Source of the DNA: G965215225 sp965215225
GTDB taxonomy: Bacteria > Pseudomonadota > Gammaproteobacteria > CBDBNL01 > JAAOII01
Assembly (NCBI GenBank): GCA_965215225.1
Contig: OZ244039.1
Coordinates: 2,253,989-2,317,988 of the forward strand
Direction: 5' to 3'
DNA length: 64,000 nucleotides
Every line of letters begins with the position of its first letter. Positions within the stretch are counted from its first letter, which is position 1. The notes beneath the pieces were generated by a model that was not told where the DNA came from, did not search any database, and saw nothing but the letters and a program-made list of their open reading frames with translations. A program made the translations under genes and the position numbers. Below, piece after piece: positions 8,312 to 18,000 of the stretch.

Positions 8312-9555
8312 TGTTTGTGAAAAACCACAATATATTCATTCGCCATTGTTGATGCCTTCTCACCTACTTTACTTGATGGCGAATTAAGCGACGGCATCAC
8401 CTTGTTATGGATGTCTCTTACGAATATGCTCTCAAACGATAGCCCTACGCCTTCAAAAAAAGAGGCGGTTATCTGATCCATTGGGATCTGATGACCTTTC
8501 ACATTCCTATTTCCAACTACAAAACAAACGCTGCCTGTTCTATTAAGATTTCTTCCTATATTTCTAATGGCGTTGTAATAACCATTGAAAAAATGAAGAA
8601 CATCTATTGCTCTTTTCTTATCCTCCGCCTGTATCTTCGCTAGGATAGCAACAAGGATTTTGTGCTGATACAATTCTTGGTTTATCGGGCGTGCCTTGCC
8701 AAGACCTTCTTTATCCACCTTGTAGTTAACTGAACCAAACATATGAAGGTCATCCGTCCATCCCGAGCCAAAGCTTGAGTATTCCCCATAGGCAACCGTA
8801 GTTCTGCTATCACCATATGGAGGCGATGTAATAACCAGATCATACTTTATGTCCTTATGAATATCCGTCTCAGAGTTGGCTAGGATAGGTTTGCTTGGTC
8901 GTCTGGGAATACTGCTAGCTTCAAACTCTTTAATCATCTTTTCGGTATGTTCGAAGAACCTAGCTAGAATCTGGTTATCCACTAAAGCTATTTTCTCTTT
9001 CTTAATTCTGTGTCGTTTGAACTCTCCTTTTCTGGTTAGTGATTGATGGCGACAAATGAAGGCAAAGGTGGTTATAAAAAAGCACTTATATTTATATTTA
9101 CTATTTTTTAGGACATAGCGTATTTTCCCTAAGTCCTGTATAGCATCTTTCGTATACCAATAGTCTATGTTTTTAATATTAGGAATACTTGCCTCTGTAT
9201 TCTTTTGTATTTTCCCCCGCAGATTGAGGAACTCTTCTTGGAGTTTCTTTATGTTGTATTGTTGAGTTTTGGCTTTCGCTATCAATAGGGCGAGTGGATT
9301 TATATCAAAACCGAAAGACCTGTTGGTTTTAACGCTAGATTGTAATAAGGTGACGCCACTGCCGCAGAAAGGGTCAAAGACAACATCATCTTTTTTTGCG
9401 TACCTTTCAAGCAAGGAATCTACCAATAACGGATGGAGCATTGCTGGGTAAGGGTGTATTTTGTGCCTTCCCCGTTTGAGATGCTCCCCCGCAAAAGACA
9501 GCTCGTCTTTGATGGTTCTAGGATAATCTACCATAGCAGGAATTTTATATTGCAT
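8308..9555 (-). CDS. N4-cytosine-type DNA methyltransferase (MvaI/BcnI-like R-M system)
   Basis: The start at 9555 (MQYKIPAMVDYP) is preferred because GGATGGGA precedes it; an ATG at 9576 is the alternative. Motif I/X is DPFCGSGVTLLQSS with FGFDINPLAL (about residues 53-85) and motif IV is VITSPPYGDS (about 240). The SPPY form and the adjacent MvaI/BcnI-like nuclease suggest N4-methylcytosine methylation of a CCNGG-like site, though the specificity is inference. The first codons overlap a degenerate copy of the Cas12a-like hairpin element. Confidence 0.82.
   Translation of the reverse strand: MQYKIPAMVDYPRTIKDELSFAGEHLKRGRHKIHPYPAMLHPLLVDSLLERYAKKDDVVFDPFCGSGVTLLQSSVKTNRSFGFDINPLALLIAKAKTQQYNIKKLQEEFLNLRGKIQKNTEASIPNIKNIDYWYTKDAIQDLGKIRYVLKNSKYKYKCFFITTFAFICRHQSLTRKGEFKRHRIKKEKIALVDNQILARFFEHTEKMIKEFEASSIPRRPSKPILANSETDIHKDIKYDLVITSPPYGDSRTTVAYGEYSSFGSGWTDDLHMFGSVNYKVDKEGLGKARPINQELYQHKILVAILAKIQAEDKKRAIDVLHFFNGYYNAIRNIGRNLNRTGSVCFVVGNRNVKGHQIPMDQITASFFEGVGLSFESIFVRDIHNKVMPSLNSPSSKVGEKASTMANEYIVVFHKQ
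9526..9544 (-). repeat. Degenerate hairpin element inside the methylase 5' coding end
   Basis: The minus strand reads AATTCCTGCTATGGTAGAT, which is 16 of 19 identical to the solitary hairpins. The bases just upstream (CAATATAA, and GCACTTA-GATG at about 9562-9573) also align at the same spacing with the region upstream of cysC. Here the sequence codes for methylase residues IPAMVD. Confidence 0.55.
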
Positions 9556-9659
9556 GAGTTCCCATCCTAAGTGCATAACCTCTAATTAACAATGAGTCTC
9601 TAAAATGTATAACAAGCATTATACCCATCCTTCATTGAATTTGTATCATGTGAATTCGA

Positions 9660-10020
9660 GGCAAGTGAGATTGCTGTTCCTTTTATCCTTTTGAGAATCT
9701 GAGCGAGAGGAGATTGGCTATCTCTTCTTTTCTTCTTCTCTCCTTCTAGGCTGAGGTCGCTGGCTACTCTTCTTTGGGGAAGCTGAGCCAGAGGAGATTG
9801 GCTATCTCTTCCGCTCTTCTTCTCTCCTTCTAGGCTGAGGTCAGTTGCTACTCCTTTTCTGCCTTGGGGAATCTGAGCTAGGGGAGCTCGGCTACTTCTT
9901 TTAGAGTGCTGAGGCTTAGCTGGACTGCCAATTAATTCGATGATGTAGAGAGGATTAGCAGACCATTCATTTAGGTCATGTTTGATGCCACTATCCTTGC
10001 TTCTAGCATTCCATCAGCCA
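9660..10020 (-). pseudogene. Remnant of a second copy of the Type ISP gene 3' end and its tail repeats
   Basis: The stretch aligns at DNA level with 13440-13770, the last ~50 codons of the Type ISP gene plus the degenerate repeats after its stop. Matching text includes GACCATTCATTT-GGTC and TTGATGCCACTATCCTT. Reading frames are broken, but peptides such as DSGIK, NEWS and YIIELIG still match. Repeats of the type GGCTGAGGTCGGTGGCTACT fill 9690-9880. It shows a past duplication of this locus. Nothing else is visible between 9577 and 10083. Confidence 0.7.
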
Positions 10021-10083
10021 TCAACAAAAGAATAGAAGTAGCCGATTAAAGCTGCCTTCATCCCCTAATACACAGCAACTCCA

Positions 10084-10359
10084 TTAAAAGAAATATACTA
10101 CCACGCCCAGACCTGCAATCATTAAGCTTATAAAGGCAATCACCACACCCCCCACAATAATTGTGGCAATGAGGTTGGCGTGCGTACTCTTGGCAATGGA
10201 TACATCAACATGCAAGCGCAAGTCTTTTATATCAGAACGCAGTCCGTCCAGGGCATGCTCCATCGCAAAGCTGTTGTTCGCGAGTTCAATAGCTGCTTTG
10301 CGCGCATTCGGCTCTGGGACCTTCGCTTTTAGTAACGCATCGTAGGCTGCAATGTTCAT
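10084..10359 (-). CDS. Small membrane protein, DUF1640-like
   Basis: The 91-residue protein has an N-terminal helix (AAYDALLKAKVPEPNARKAA), a short coiled coil (ALDGLRSDIKDLRLHVD) and one C-terminal transmembrane segment (LIATIIVGGVVIAFISLMIA). The pattern resembles short bacterial relatives of the CCDC90/DUF1640 family, often found near mobile or plasmid genes. Its function is unknown. It sits between the ISP remnant and the IS element, so it may have come in with one of them. Confidence 0.55.
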   Translation of the reverse strand: MNIAAYDALLKAKVPEPNARKAAIELANNSFAMEHALDGLRSDIKDLRLHVDVSIAKSTHANLIATIIVGGVVIAFISLMIAGLGVVVYFF

Positions 10360-10608
10360 ATAGTTATTATACCTCCCATCAGGGAATGTCGCCTATCAGG
10401 GACACAAACAGGTTAAATAATGAAGTCTTATTGAAAGGTTTGATTAATTAGTTTATTCTAACCAATTAAGTCGTTTTGATAGGGTGAGATTGAAATTGGG
10501 TGTTGATTAGGGGTATCTAATGGGTGTTTTTGTTCTTTTTGTTCCCGTTTTCTAGCCGGGAGGCGCTTGTTTTTGTTGTTTTTCTTTGATTAAATGGTTT
10601 GGGCGGAT

Positions 10609-11576
10609 CTAGGCCGTGAGTTCGCTCTTAAGGACGGGTCGTTTGAAATTGTAAGCAATGGCAATGAGAAGAGTGGATGCATAATTTCGTGCTTTGCCAA
10701 GATAGCGGGCTTTGGTTAGGTTGAAATGGAGTTTGAGGTGGGCGAAGGTGCGTTCGACGACATTGCGAGTTTTTCGTCGCCTCCTATTTTCTTGGCGTTG
10801 TTTTTTGGTGAGCGGCGTATTGCGATAAGCGCGATGAAGGATACGGCTTTTGTCGCCGAGCAGTGAGGCGATTTTCTTGCCGGCGTAGGCACTGTCGGCA
10901 TAAACTTCTTGTTCATCGCCAGTAAGCAGTTCCGCGAGCATTTGAGAGTCGTGGATGTTGCCAGCCGTATAAGCAATTTTCCTAATCAACCCATCGGCAT
11001 CCGTCTTGGCATGAAGTTTATAACCGTAGGTCGTTTTACGCTCCGCTGCCGACCTTGACATTATAAGCTGCATCGGGATCTTGGGTGTTCTTGCCATGGC
11101 CGTTCTTCTTCGGACGAGAACGGGCCGACTCAATGACGGTGGTGTCCACCACTGCTATCTTCCCGTCTTTTAGTATGAACCCTTTTCGTTCTAACTGGTG
11201 ATTGACCTTATCCAGCACTTTCACCAATAAGCCGGCCTTCTGCATCTGTTCGCGGAAATTCCAAATGGTCGAATGGTCGGGTGTTTGCGCTTCCGAGTCG
11301 AAACCGGTAAAGTGGCGAAACGATAAATTCACCACCAGATGGTCATCCATCTCGGTATCGCCGATTCGATGCCATACCTGCAACAGTAAGACTTTCAGCA
11401 TTTGTAGCGGTGGATAGGCCGGGCTGCCCCGGTGCTTAAATGCCTTTCAACTGTTTCTCAATAGTCCCCCAATCTATCAGTATATCGATAGGATTGAATT
11501 TCTTCACTGCCTTTCGTTCTAACAACATCGGATCCGCTAGACCCAATGCCTTCTGGTCTGAATTATTCCAGCTCAT
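10609..11576 (-). mobile_element. IS5-family transposase, decayed by two frameshifts
   Basis: Three frames together give an IS5-type DDE transposase. The N-terminus is at 11576 (MSWNNSDQKALGLADP), and a frameshift near 11440 leads to PLQMLKVLLLQVWHR. The core 11401-11036 carries the first catalytic Asp (AVVDTTVIES). A second shift near 11045 leads to the frame ending at 10609, with TYGYKLHAKTDADG, YADSAYAGKK (second Asp) and VVERTFAHLKLHF (Glu). The element cannot move on its own as written. I could not define terminal inverted repeats; the AT-rich flanks at about 10490-10600 and 11580-11700 probably contain them. Confidence 0.85.
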
Positions 11577-11743
11577 AATAATCCCTCTTTTGTTAAAAGT
11601 TGCTATAAAAACGCTTATTCTATTAAATTCTCAGCTAAATGTAGATTGCTGCTTTTTTTCTGTAATTTTTGATTTTTTCTTGTATAATGCTTCAGTGTTT
11701 ATAATTATTCAAACTTTTCTTATTATTCAAAGAGCAATTTCTT

Positions 11744-13348
11744 ATGGAATTATCAAAATTGAAAGTAAGGGCAAGGAGACATGAGACTGCCCTGACCACT
11801 AGGTTAGATATAATACAAAAGCAATTCGCCGGGTTGAAGCAGTTCACTGATATGGCTGCTGGACTGAAGCAGTCCCTTGGGCTGAATGCCATACAAAGCC
11901 AATATACTGATATATTCAGGGAGCAGGAGCGGATTACTGATATGATTGGACTGAATGCGATACAAAGCCAATATACTGGTATATTGAGAGAGCAGGGGTG
12001 GATTACTGATATGGTGAAGACGCAGGAGCGGATTACTGATATGGTGAAGACGCAGGAGCGGATTACTGATATGATTGGACTGAATGCGATACAAAGCCAA
12101 TATACTGGTATATTGAGAGAGCAGGGGTGGATTACTGATATGGTGAAGACGCAGGAGCGGATTACTGATATGGTGAAGACGCAGGAGCGGATTACTGATA
12201 TGATTGGACTGAATGCGATACAAAGCCAATATACTGGTATATTGAGAGAGCAGGGGTGGATTACTGATATGGTGAAGACGCAGGAGCGGATTACTGATAT
12301 GATTGGACTGAATGCGATACAAAGCCAATATACTGGTATATTGAGAGAGCAGGGGTGGATTACTGATATGGTGAAGACGCAGGAGCGGATTACTGATATG
12401 GTGAAGACGCAGGAGCGGATTACTGATATGATTGGACTGAATGCGATACAAAGCCAATATACTGGTATATTGAGAGAGCAGGGGTGGATTACTGATATGG
12501 TGAAGACGCAGGAGCGGATTACTGATATGATTGGACTGAATGCGATACAAAGCCAATATACTGGTATATTGAGAGAGCAGGGGTGGATTACTGATATGGT
12601 GAAGACGCAGGAGCGGATTACTGATATGGTGAAGACGCAGGAGCGGATTACTGATATGATTGGACTGAATGCGATACAAAGCCAATATACTGATATATTC
12701 AGGGAGCAAGAAGGGTGCCAGTTTTTGCTTGAAGAAACGTCTAGAGAAATAAAAATTCCCCAAATCTTTCATGTTTCACCACTTCCTCCGAAATATAGCG
12801 TAGAAATACATGTACTATCCTTTCAATGTTTGGCCGATGACAAACAAGAAACATATAACCCAACTAATAGTGACGAAAGAACAATTTCGATACCTAAGTC
12901 TACTATTACAACAGTACTTTTTTCTCTACGTTTACTTCATCGTTGCGTTAATTATTGTTTCGTAGGGAAGTATATTTTTCCTAATGCTTTAGATCATTGC
13001 CTCGATAATTTGAATTTTCCTACAATATCTGAAAGATTTCCTTCCATAGTAAAGACCCTGTTAAGATGGGGGGCATGGTTAGCTGCAGCAGAAATAATCA
13101 GCAGACATTCCCAAATTACGAATAGATTTAAAACTTTATATATTATTTCTATCATCTTATCGGAAAAAACGACAGCAGATTGTATTATTTACGCTGCCAA
13201 TTGTTCATACGCCGCTGAGGATAGCAATCCTAAAGTTAGATATTGGCTTAAATTCGGGCGCTCAACCGGATATAAAATACAAACCTCCATAACAATATTA
13301 AAAAAATTGAAGAAGCCAAGTATTAGCACAACTCACCAAGAAATCTAA
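11744..13348 (+). CDS. Protein with near-identical 43/33-residue tandem repeats and a novel C-terminal domain
   Basis: The 534-residue protein has a 67-residue lead-in. Six repeats follow (units of 43, 43, 33, 43, 33 and 43 residues), each starting IGLNAIQSQYTGILREQG and ending in one or two copies of VKTQERITDM. A partial unit follows, then a ~210-residue C-terminal domain rich in Cys, Leu and aromatics (LLHRCVNYCFVGKYIFPNAL, RWGAWLAAAEIISRH) that I do not recognise. The repeats are helical and amphipathic in pattern. Repeat identity at DNA level is essentially complete, which points to recent expansion. The gene lies between an IS remnant and the Type ISP locus, a context typical of accessory or defence genes; no function can be assigned. 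Confidence 0.75.
   Translation: MELSKLKVRARRHETALTTRLDIIQKQFAGLKQFTDMAAGLKQSLGLNAIQSQYTDIFREQERITDMIGLNAIQSQYTGILREQGWITDMVKTQERITDMVKTQERITDMIGLNAIQSQYTGILREQGWITDMVKTQERITDMVKTQERITDMIGLNAIQSQYTGILREQGWITDMVKTQERITDMIGLNAIQSQYTGILREQGWITDMVKTQERITDMVKTQERITDMIGLNAIQSQYTGILREQGWITDMVKTQERITDMIGLNAIQSQYTGILREQGWITDMVKTQERITDMVKTQERITDMIGLNAIQSQYTDIFREQEGCQFLLEETSREIKIPQIFHVSPLPPKYSVEIHVLSFQCLADDKQETYNPTNSDERTISIPKSTITTVLFSLRLLHRCVNYCFVGKYIFPNALDHCLDNLNFPTISERFPSIVKTLLRWGAWLAAAEIISRHSQITNRFKTLYIISIILSEKTTADCIIYAANCSYAAEDSNPKVRYWLKFGRSTGYKIQTSITILKKLKKPSISTTHQEI
11945..12658 (+). repeat. Six in-frame tandem repeats of 129 or 99 bp
   Basis: Units begin ATTGGACTGAATGCGATACA and differ only by carrying two or one copies of a 30-bp subunit (GTGAAGACGCAGGAGCGGAT plus ACTGATATG). 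All lengths are multiples of three, so expansion or contraction keeps the frame. The antisense strand is open over the same stretch as a by-product. Confidence 0.9.
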
Positions 13349-13349
13349 T

Positions 13350-13595
13350 TAGCAATCCCAACTAAATTGGTTGCCATTGGGTTCATATTCAATCATAAGG
13401 CAATTAATCCTTTAATTCTCTTCTGGGAATTTGAGCTCGGGGAGCTTGGCTATTTATTCTTCTGGGTTGAGCTTGGTGGCTTTTTATTCTCTTCTTCTAG
13501 GCTGAACTCGGTGGACACTTCTTTTCTTCCTTTGGCAATTTGAGCTCGGGAGGCTGGCTATCTCTTCTGCTCTTCTGCTAGGCTGAGGTCGGTGG
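13350..13595. repeat. Degenerate repeats after the Type ISP stop
   Basis: Imperfect units such as GAGCTCGGGAGGCTGGCTAT and GGCTGAGGTCGGTGGCTACT recur between 13425 and 13600. They look like decayed copies of the last codons of the ISP gene (the LPDLSFPQEE end). The same text is found in the remnant at 9690-9880. Confidence 0.55.
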
Positions 13596-15035
13596 CTACT
13601 CTTCTTGGGGGAAGCTGAGGTCGGGGAGGTTGGATACTTCTTTTAGGGTGGTGAGGCTTAGTTGGACTAGCTTGCCGATTAGGTCAATGATGTAGCGAGG
13701 ATTATCAGACCATTCATTTGGGTCCTGCTTGATGCCACTATCCTTATCAATCTTTACCTGATAGCATTCCATCAGCCATTCTAGTGCCGACTTGCCATTC
13801 ACTATGTAGTCATAGGCTTCCAGTGGAATGCCTTCAATGAAAATATGGTCGTTGTATTTAATACAGCTTCTATCTGGGTCGCGCGCCGTGCCAGCAAAGT
13901 GCATCTTGGTGACGCGATAATGGTCCCTTTCATCTCTTTTATCTCTTTTGTCTCTTCTGCCTCTCTCGCTCCCCTTGCCAGTTTCGTGGATCTGTAAATC
14001 ATAGGGAGTCAATTCTTCATAGCCAGTGTGGAGCTGTCCCAACCGCCTGCCCGCCTCACTGAAAGCCCAGAAGTCCTTTTGGCTGTTGGCAAAGGGAATG
14101 TGAGGTAGCAGCTTATAAAGGTCGGCTCTAAACTTGATTCTATAGCTGGGATGGTGCAGCAGCCCATAGACATAGTAGAAGATGGCATCCCTATCAATTC
14201 GCTTGTCATTGTAGTGAGAGCGAAAAGTTTCAAGAGCGTAAGAAGAAATATTGTCCTGTCTGCCATTGTCATCGCTGCTGGCAAGATCCTCTTGTTTCTT
14301 GCTATAGACATAACGGGGGAAACACTGGCCGGTATTATGGAAATGCAAATTAGGCAGCCTAGCTACCATCAGAGCAGAAAAATTAACCAAGCTGCCTATG
14401 CCAGTCACACAGATGGCTTGATTGATTGAATCCGGCTGAGGGAAGAAACTGGGTTGGCGATAAACGCTATTATTAAACTGCCTATCAAAGTAGAGGTGCT
14501 TGGGTACAAAAGGGCGATAGAAGGTAGGACGAATATGGCTAAAATCTACTTTACCCTTCTTACCTTTAGCTAGATCAGCTTGGAGGAAACCATCCCATTT
14601 TATTTTGGTCTTGTCCATACTAAGGACGGGAGATAGACTGCTATCCTCCTCCTTCTTACGCTGATAGCTTCGAAGCTGTTGGTTGTAAAAATCAATCATC
14701 CTTTTCATATTCTCTTTCAAGGAGGAAAGAGAAAAGTTATATGCCCAACTGTCTCTATTTGTTGAAACTCCAAGACTATATTGATTAAAGATAGCTGGCT
14801 GGGGCGTCGAGCCGGGTTTGGTCTTATTTGCCTTGTCTCCCAGAGGAATAAACTTGGCAAAGTGGGGATCTCGTTGGTTTATCCAGTCGTGATGAGAATT
14901 GGGCTTAATCCTCTGCCATGACACTCTTGCCACTGAAGCCAGCCGTCTCAATTTGGCCAGCTTCTCTTTTCGGCTGAGATAGTCGCCTATATCACGGTAG
15001 TAGAGCCGATGGAGTGGAGGAGGAAGGGGAGGAGT
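13596..15035 (-). CDS. Type ISP R-M enzyme, C-terminal part (target recognition), separated by a G16 tract
   Basis: This frame continues the Type ISP polypeptide downstream of the homopolymer. It opens with RLYYRDIGDYLSRKEKLAKL, a typical post-methylase segment of these enzymes. It continues for ~450 residues with FYRPFVPKHLYFDRQF, FHNTGQCFPRY, a Tyr-rich YYVYGLLHHPSYR block and EWLMECYQV near the end, matching the target-recognition/C-terminal region. The first in-frame ATG is at 14951, but independent initiation is unlikely. A tract of 14 or 17 C on the coding strand would fuse it to the upstream part and give a protein of ~1,600 residues, the usual Type ISP size. Confidence 0.82.
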   Translation of the reverse strand, partial: TPPLPPPLHRLYYRDIGDYLSRKEKLAKLRRLASVARVSWQRIKPNSHHDWINQRDPHFAKFIPLGDKANKTKPGSTPQPAIFNQYSLGVSTNRDSWAYNFSLSSLKENMKRMIDFYNQQLRSYQRKKEEDSSLSPVLSMDKTKIKWDGFLQADLAKGKKGKVDFSHIRPTFYRPFVPKHLYFDRQFNNSVYRQPSFFPQPDSINQAICVTGIGSLVNFSALMVARLPNLHFHNTGQCFPRYVYSKKQEDLASSDDNGRQDNISSYALETFRSHYNDKRIDRDAIFYYVYGLLHHPSYRIKFRADLYKLLPHIPFANSQKDFWAFSEAGRRLGQLHTGYEELTPYDLQIHETGKGSERGRRDKRDKRDERDHYRVTKMHFAGTARDPDRSCIKYNDHIFIEGIPLEAYDYIVNGKSALEWLMECYQVKIDKDSGIKQDPNEWSDNPRYIIDLIGKLVQLSLTTLKEVSNLPDLSFPQEE

Positions 15036-18000
15036 GGGGGGGGGGGGGGGGTAAAGGAGAAGGAGGCGGGATTACGAACCAGAAAGGTTATCGCAATGGT
15101 AGCACGAGAGTTTTGACCAAAAATCCCTCCACCTTCTCGCTTTTGTTTTTCACCAAAGACTCGTGCATTCCCTCTCAGATTGAAGCAATAGACACTGGTG
15201 AAATCTTTGAGCAGATGTTTACGAAGCCCATCCGCCGCATTGCCATCTATATAACCGCCATTGGTGACAAAGCCAATGATCCCTTCATCACCCAATCTAT
15301 CGGTTGCCCAGCGAATGGCGCGAATATAGGAATCATAAAGACTTGCTTTACGATTTGCAGATGAATCAGCGGCATAGGTAGAGCGAATCTTTTCATCCAA
15401 CTTAGGATAAGGCAGGTTGGGACGGTTGTCATGAGGATTCTTTTGCCCAGCCGAATAAGGAGGATTACCGATAATTACTTGAATGGTTTTTTCTTTTTGC
15501 CTGAGGGCACGGCGCGAGTTAATCGGCAGAATTTGAGATATCATATCCTTCATATCCTCATCCTCATATAGTTGGAAGCTGTCGGTTAACACCATACCTT
15601 CAAAGGAGCTATAGTCACTGTCTTTCCGCTGGCGTCTATAGTGAAATGCTTGTTCTATATTAATGGCGGCTATGTAGTATGCCAGCAGGACTATCTCATT
15701 GGCGTGGAGTTCCTTAGTATATTTATGCCTTAGATCCTCGTCCTTGATAAGCTCAGATTGGAGCAATCGGCTAATGAAGGTGCCAGTGCCGGTAAATGGA
15801 TCCAACACATTGACATTCTCACTGCTGAGACTGCGACCGAATTCTTTTTGTAGCAGGCTATTGACACTATGGAGGATGAAATCCACCACCTCAGGCGGAG
15901 TATAGACTATGCCGAGCTGCTCTGCCATCTTGGGAAAGGCAGTGCGGAAGAATTCTTCATAGAGCTCGTTGATGACCTTCTGCTTGCCTGATATATTGTC
16001 AATGCCCCTGGCTCTCTCTGCCACGCTCTCATAGAAGCCCTCCAACTTCTTGGTTTCCACCCGAACATTCTTCTCTTCCAATAGATCCAACATATTCTGC
16101 ATGGCAATAGAAACTGGATTGCGATCAGCAAAGTCATAGCCCTCAAACAGAGCATTGAAGACCGGCTGAGTCACCATATGTTGACTCAGCATGTCTATGG
16201 CATCTGCTTGACTAACGGCTGGGTTGAGGTTCCGCCTCAAGCCAGTAAGAAAAGTTTTGAAGGTCTTGTCCCCCTTCTTCTCCATCTTCTTTACCTGGGC
16301 CTTAATCCTATGGTTGCTAAGCTGGGCTATCTCGCCCACATCCTTCGCCCACTTCTCCCAATAGCGCCTATCACCACATTTGAGCACCACCCGCGCCAAA
16401 ATCGCCTTGCGCCAGGCACCTATATCCAGCGATAGCTGGACGGCATCCACCTTTTCTTTAACTTCATCAGCAGGCAGCTCCTTCCCAATCACATCCACAA
16501 CTATACGCTCGCTGTCCTGTTCATTCAGCTCTATCCTATTGACCTCCGCATTAAACCTATTGTCATGAGAGCGCAATGCTTGAAGCACATCCCACACCAC
16601 CCGATAATTGCTATCCTTATCCAGCGCCTTTGCCGCATCCTCATCCAGCGAGACCGGCACCGGCAGGATGATATAACCATACTTCTTGCCAGGTGATTTG
16701 CGCATCACCCGACCAACCGATTGAACTATATCCACTAGCGAGTTGCGCGGCGACAGAAATATCACCGCATCTAAAGCCGGCACATCCACCCCCTCAGACA
16801 AACAGCGGACATTACTCAATATATGACAGCCATAGCCAGTCGGTCCCTCCCTCAACCACCTGAGCGCCTCATTGCGTTCAAGCACATTCTGCGTGCCATC
16901 TACATGTCTCATCTCGCATTCAAGCACCTTCTCTTCTGGCGACTCTTGGGAACGCTCCTTTTGATGATAGGCATCTATTATCTCGGTGAACTGCTCGGTA
17001 ATTTGAACCGATGACTTAATCTTGGAACAAAAGGCAACCGCTCGCTTCATCGGCTCCGTGTCCCGCTCCATCCCAGCCGCTTCTATATTCGCAATCCGCT
17101 TTGCCAAACCATTCCAACAGCCTATCAACTTGGCCGTGTCATTCAACTCTAAACTGGTCTCCAAATTCGCATAGTCCTTAGAGGAGACCCCCAGAATCAG
17201 CACCTTATAATCAGCGAGCAGATCCTGACTAACCGCAGTAGAAAAATCAAGCCAGTGGAGTTCTTTGCCATAGCTGGCTTCATCATCCATTGAGAAGACC
17301 TCCACATCCCGCTCCTTTGCCTTTTGCTTGTCCGACTCCCTATAGATGCGCGGCGTCGCCGTCATATACAGCCGCTTATTCGCCCTAATATAGTCATTCT
17401 TATGAACCAGCACAAAAGGAGAGGTCTTCTTGGCTTCGGTCTCTATGCCAGTCGTCCGATGGGCTTCATCGCAGATAATCAAATCAAAGTCCTCATCAAA
17501 TTGCTGCTGAGCCTTGGCAACCACCTCAATCGACTGATAGGTAGCAAAAACAACCGTCATCCCCTTCCTGTCTCGCCCAGCCAATCCATCCGCTAGCTTC
17601 TCGCTGTTGGTGGTGGGTGCCATACCCAGCTCGCTAATTGGCGTATCCTCCTCGTCCTTGCCGGCCTTGGCGTCCGAACAGACCGCAAAAATCTGGGCTA
17701 GCTTATCCGCCTGTGCCGTCCATTCCCTTAGCACCTGAGATAGCAATGCCAAAGAGGGAACTAGCAGAAGTATCAGACCCTCTCGGTTCGGCTTCTTTTT
17801 CAGCAGCCGTTCGGCTATCTTCAACGAGACCAGAGTCTTGCCAGTGCCACACGCCATTATCAACTTGCCCCTGTCGGCAGTCTTAAGCCCCTTAAGGACA
17901 TCGGCTACCGCCTCTTTTTGATGAGACCATAGCTTCTTCTTGTCAGCCTTCAAAGGAGCAAGATAGGCCTGCTTGCCTTCTTCCAGCCTGGCGCGAGCCC

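Noticed and set aside
11804..12772. Long open frame antisense to the repeat protein (about 320 codons)
   Set aside because: It is open only because the sense repeat has a regular codon pattern; it has no ribosome binding site and reads as a repetitive LLRLHHISNP text.
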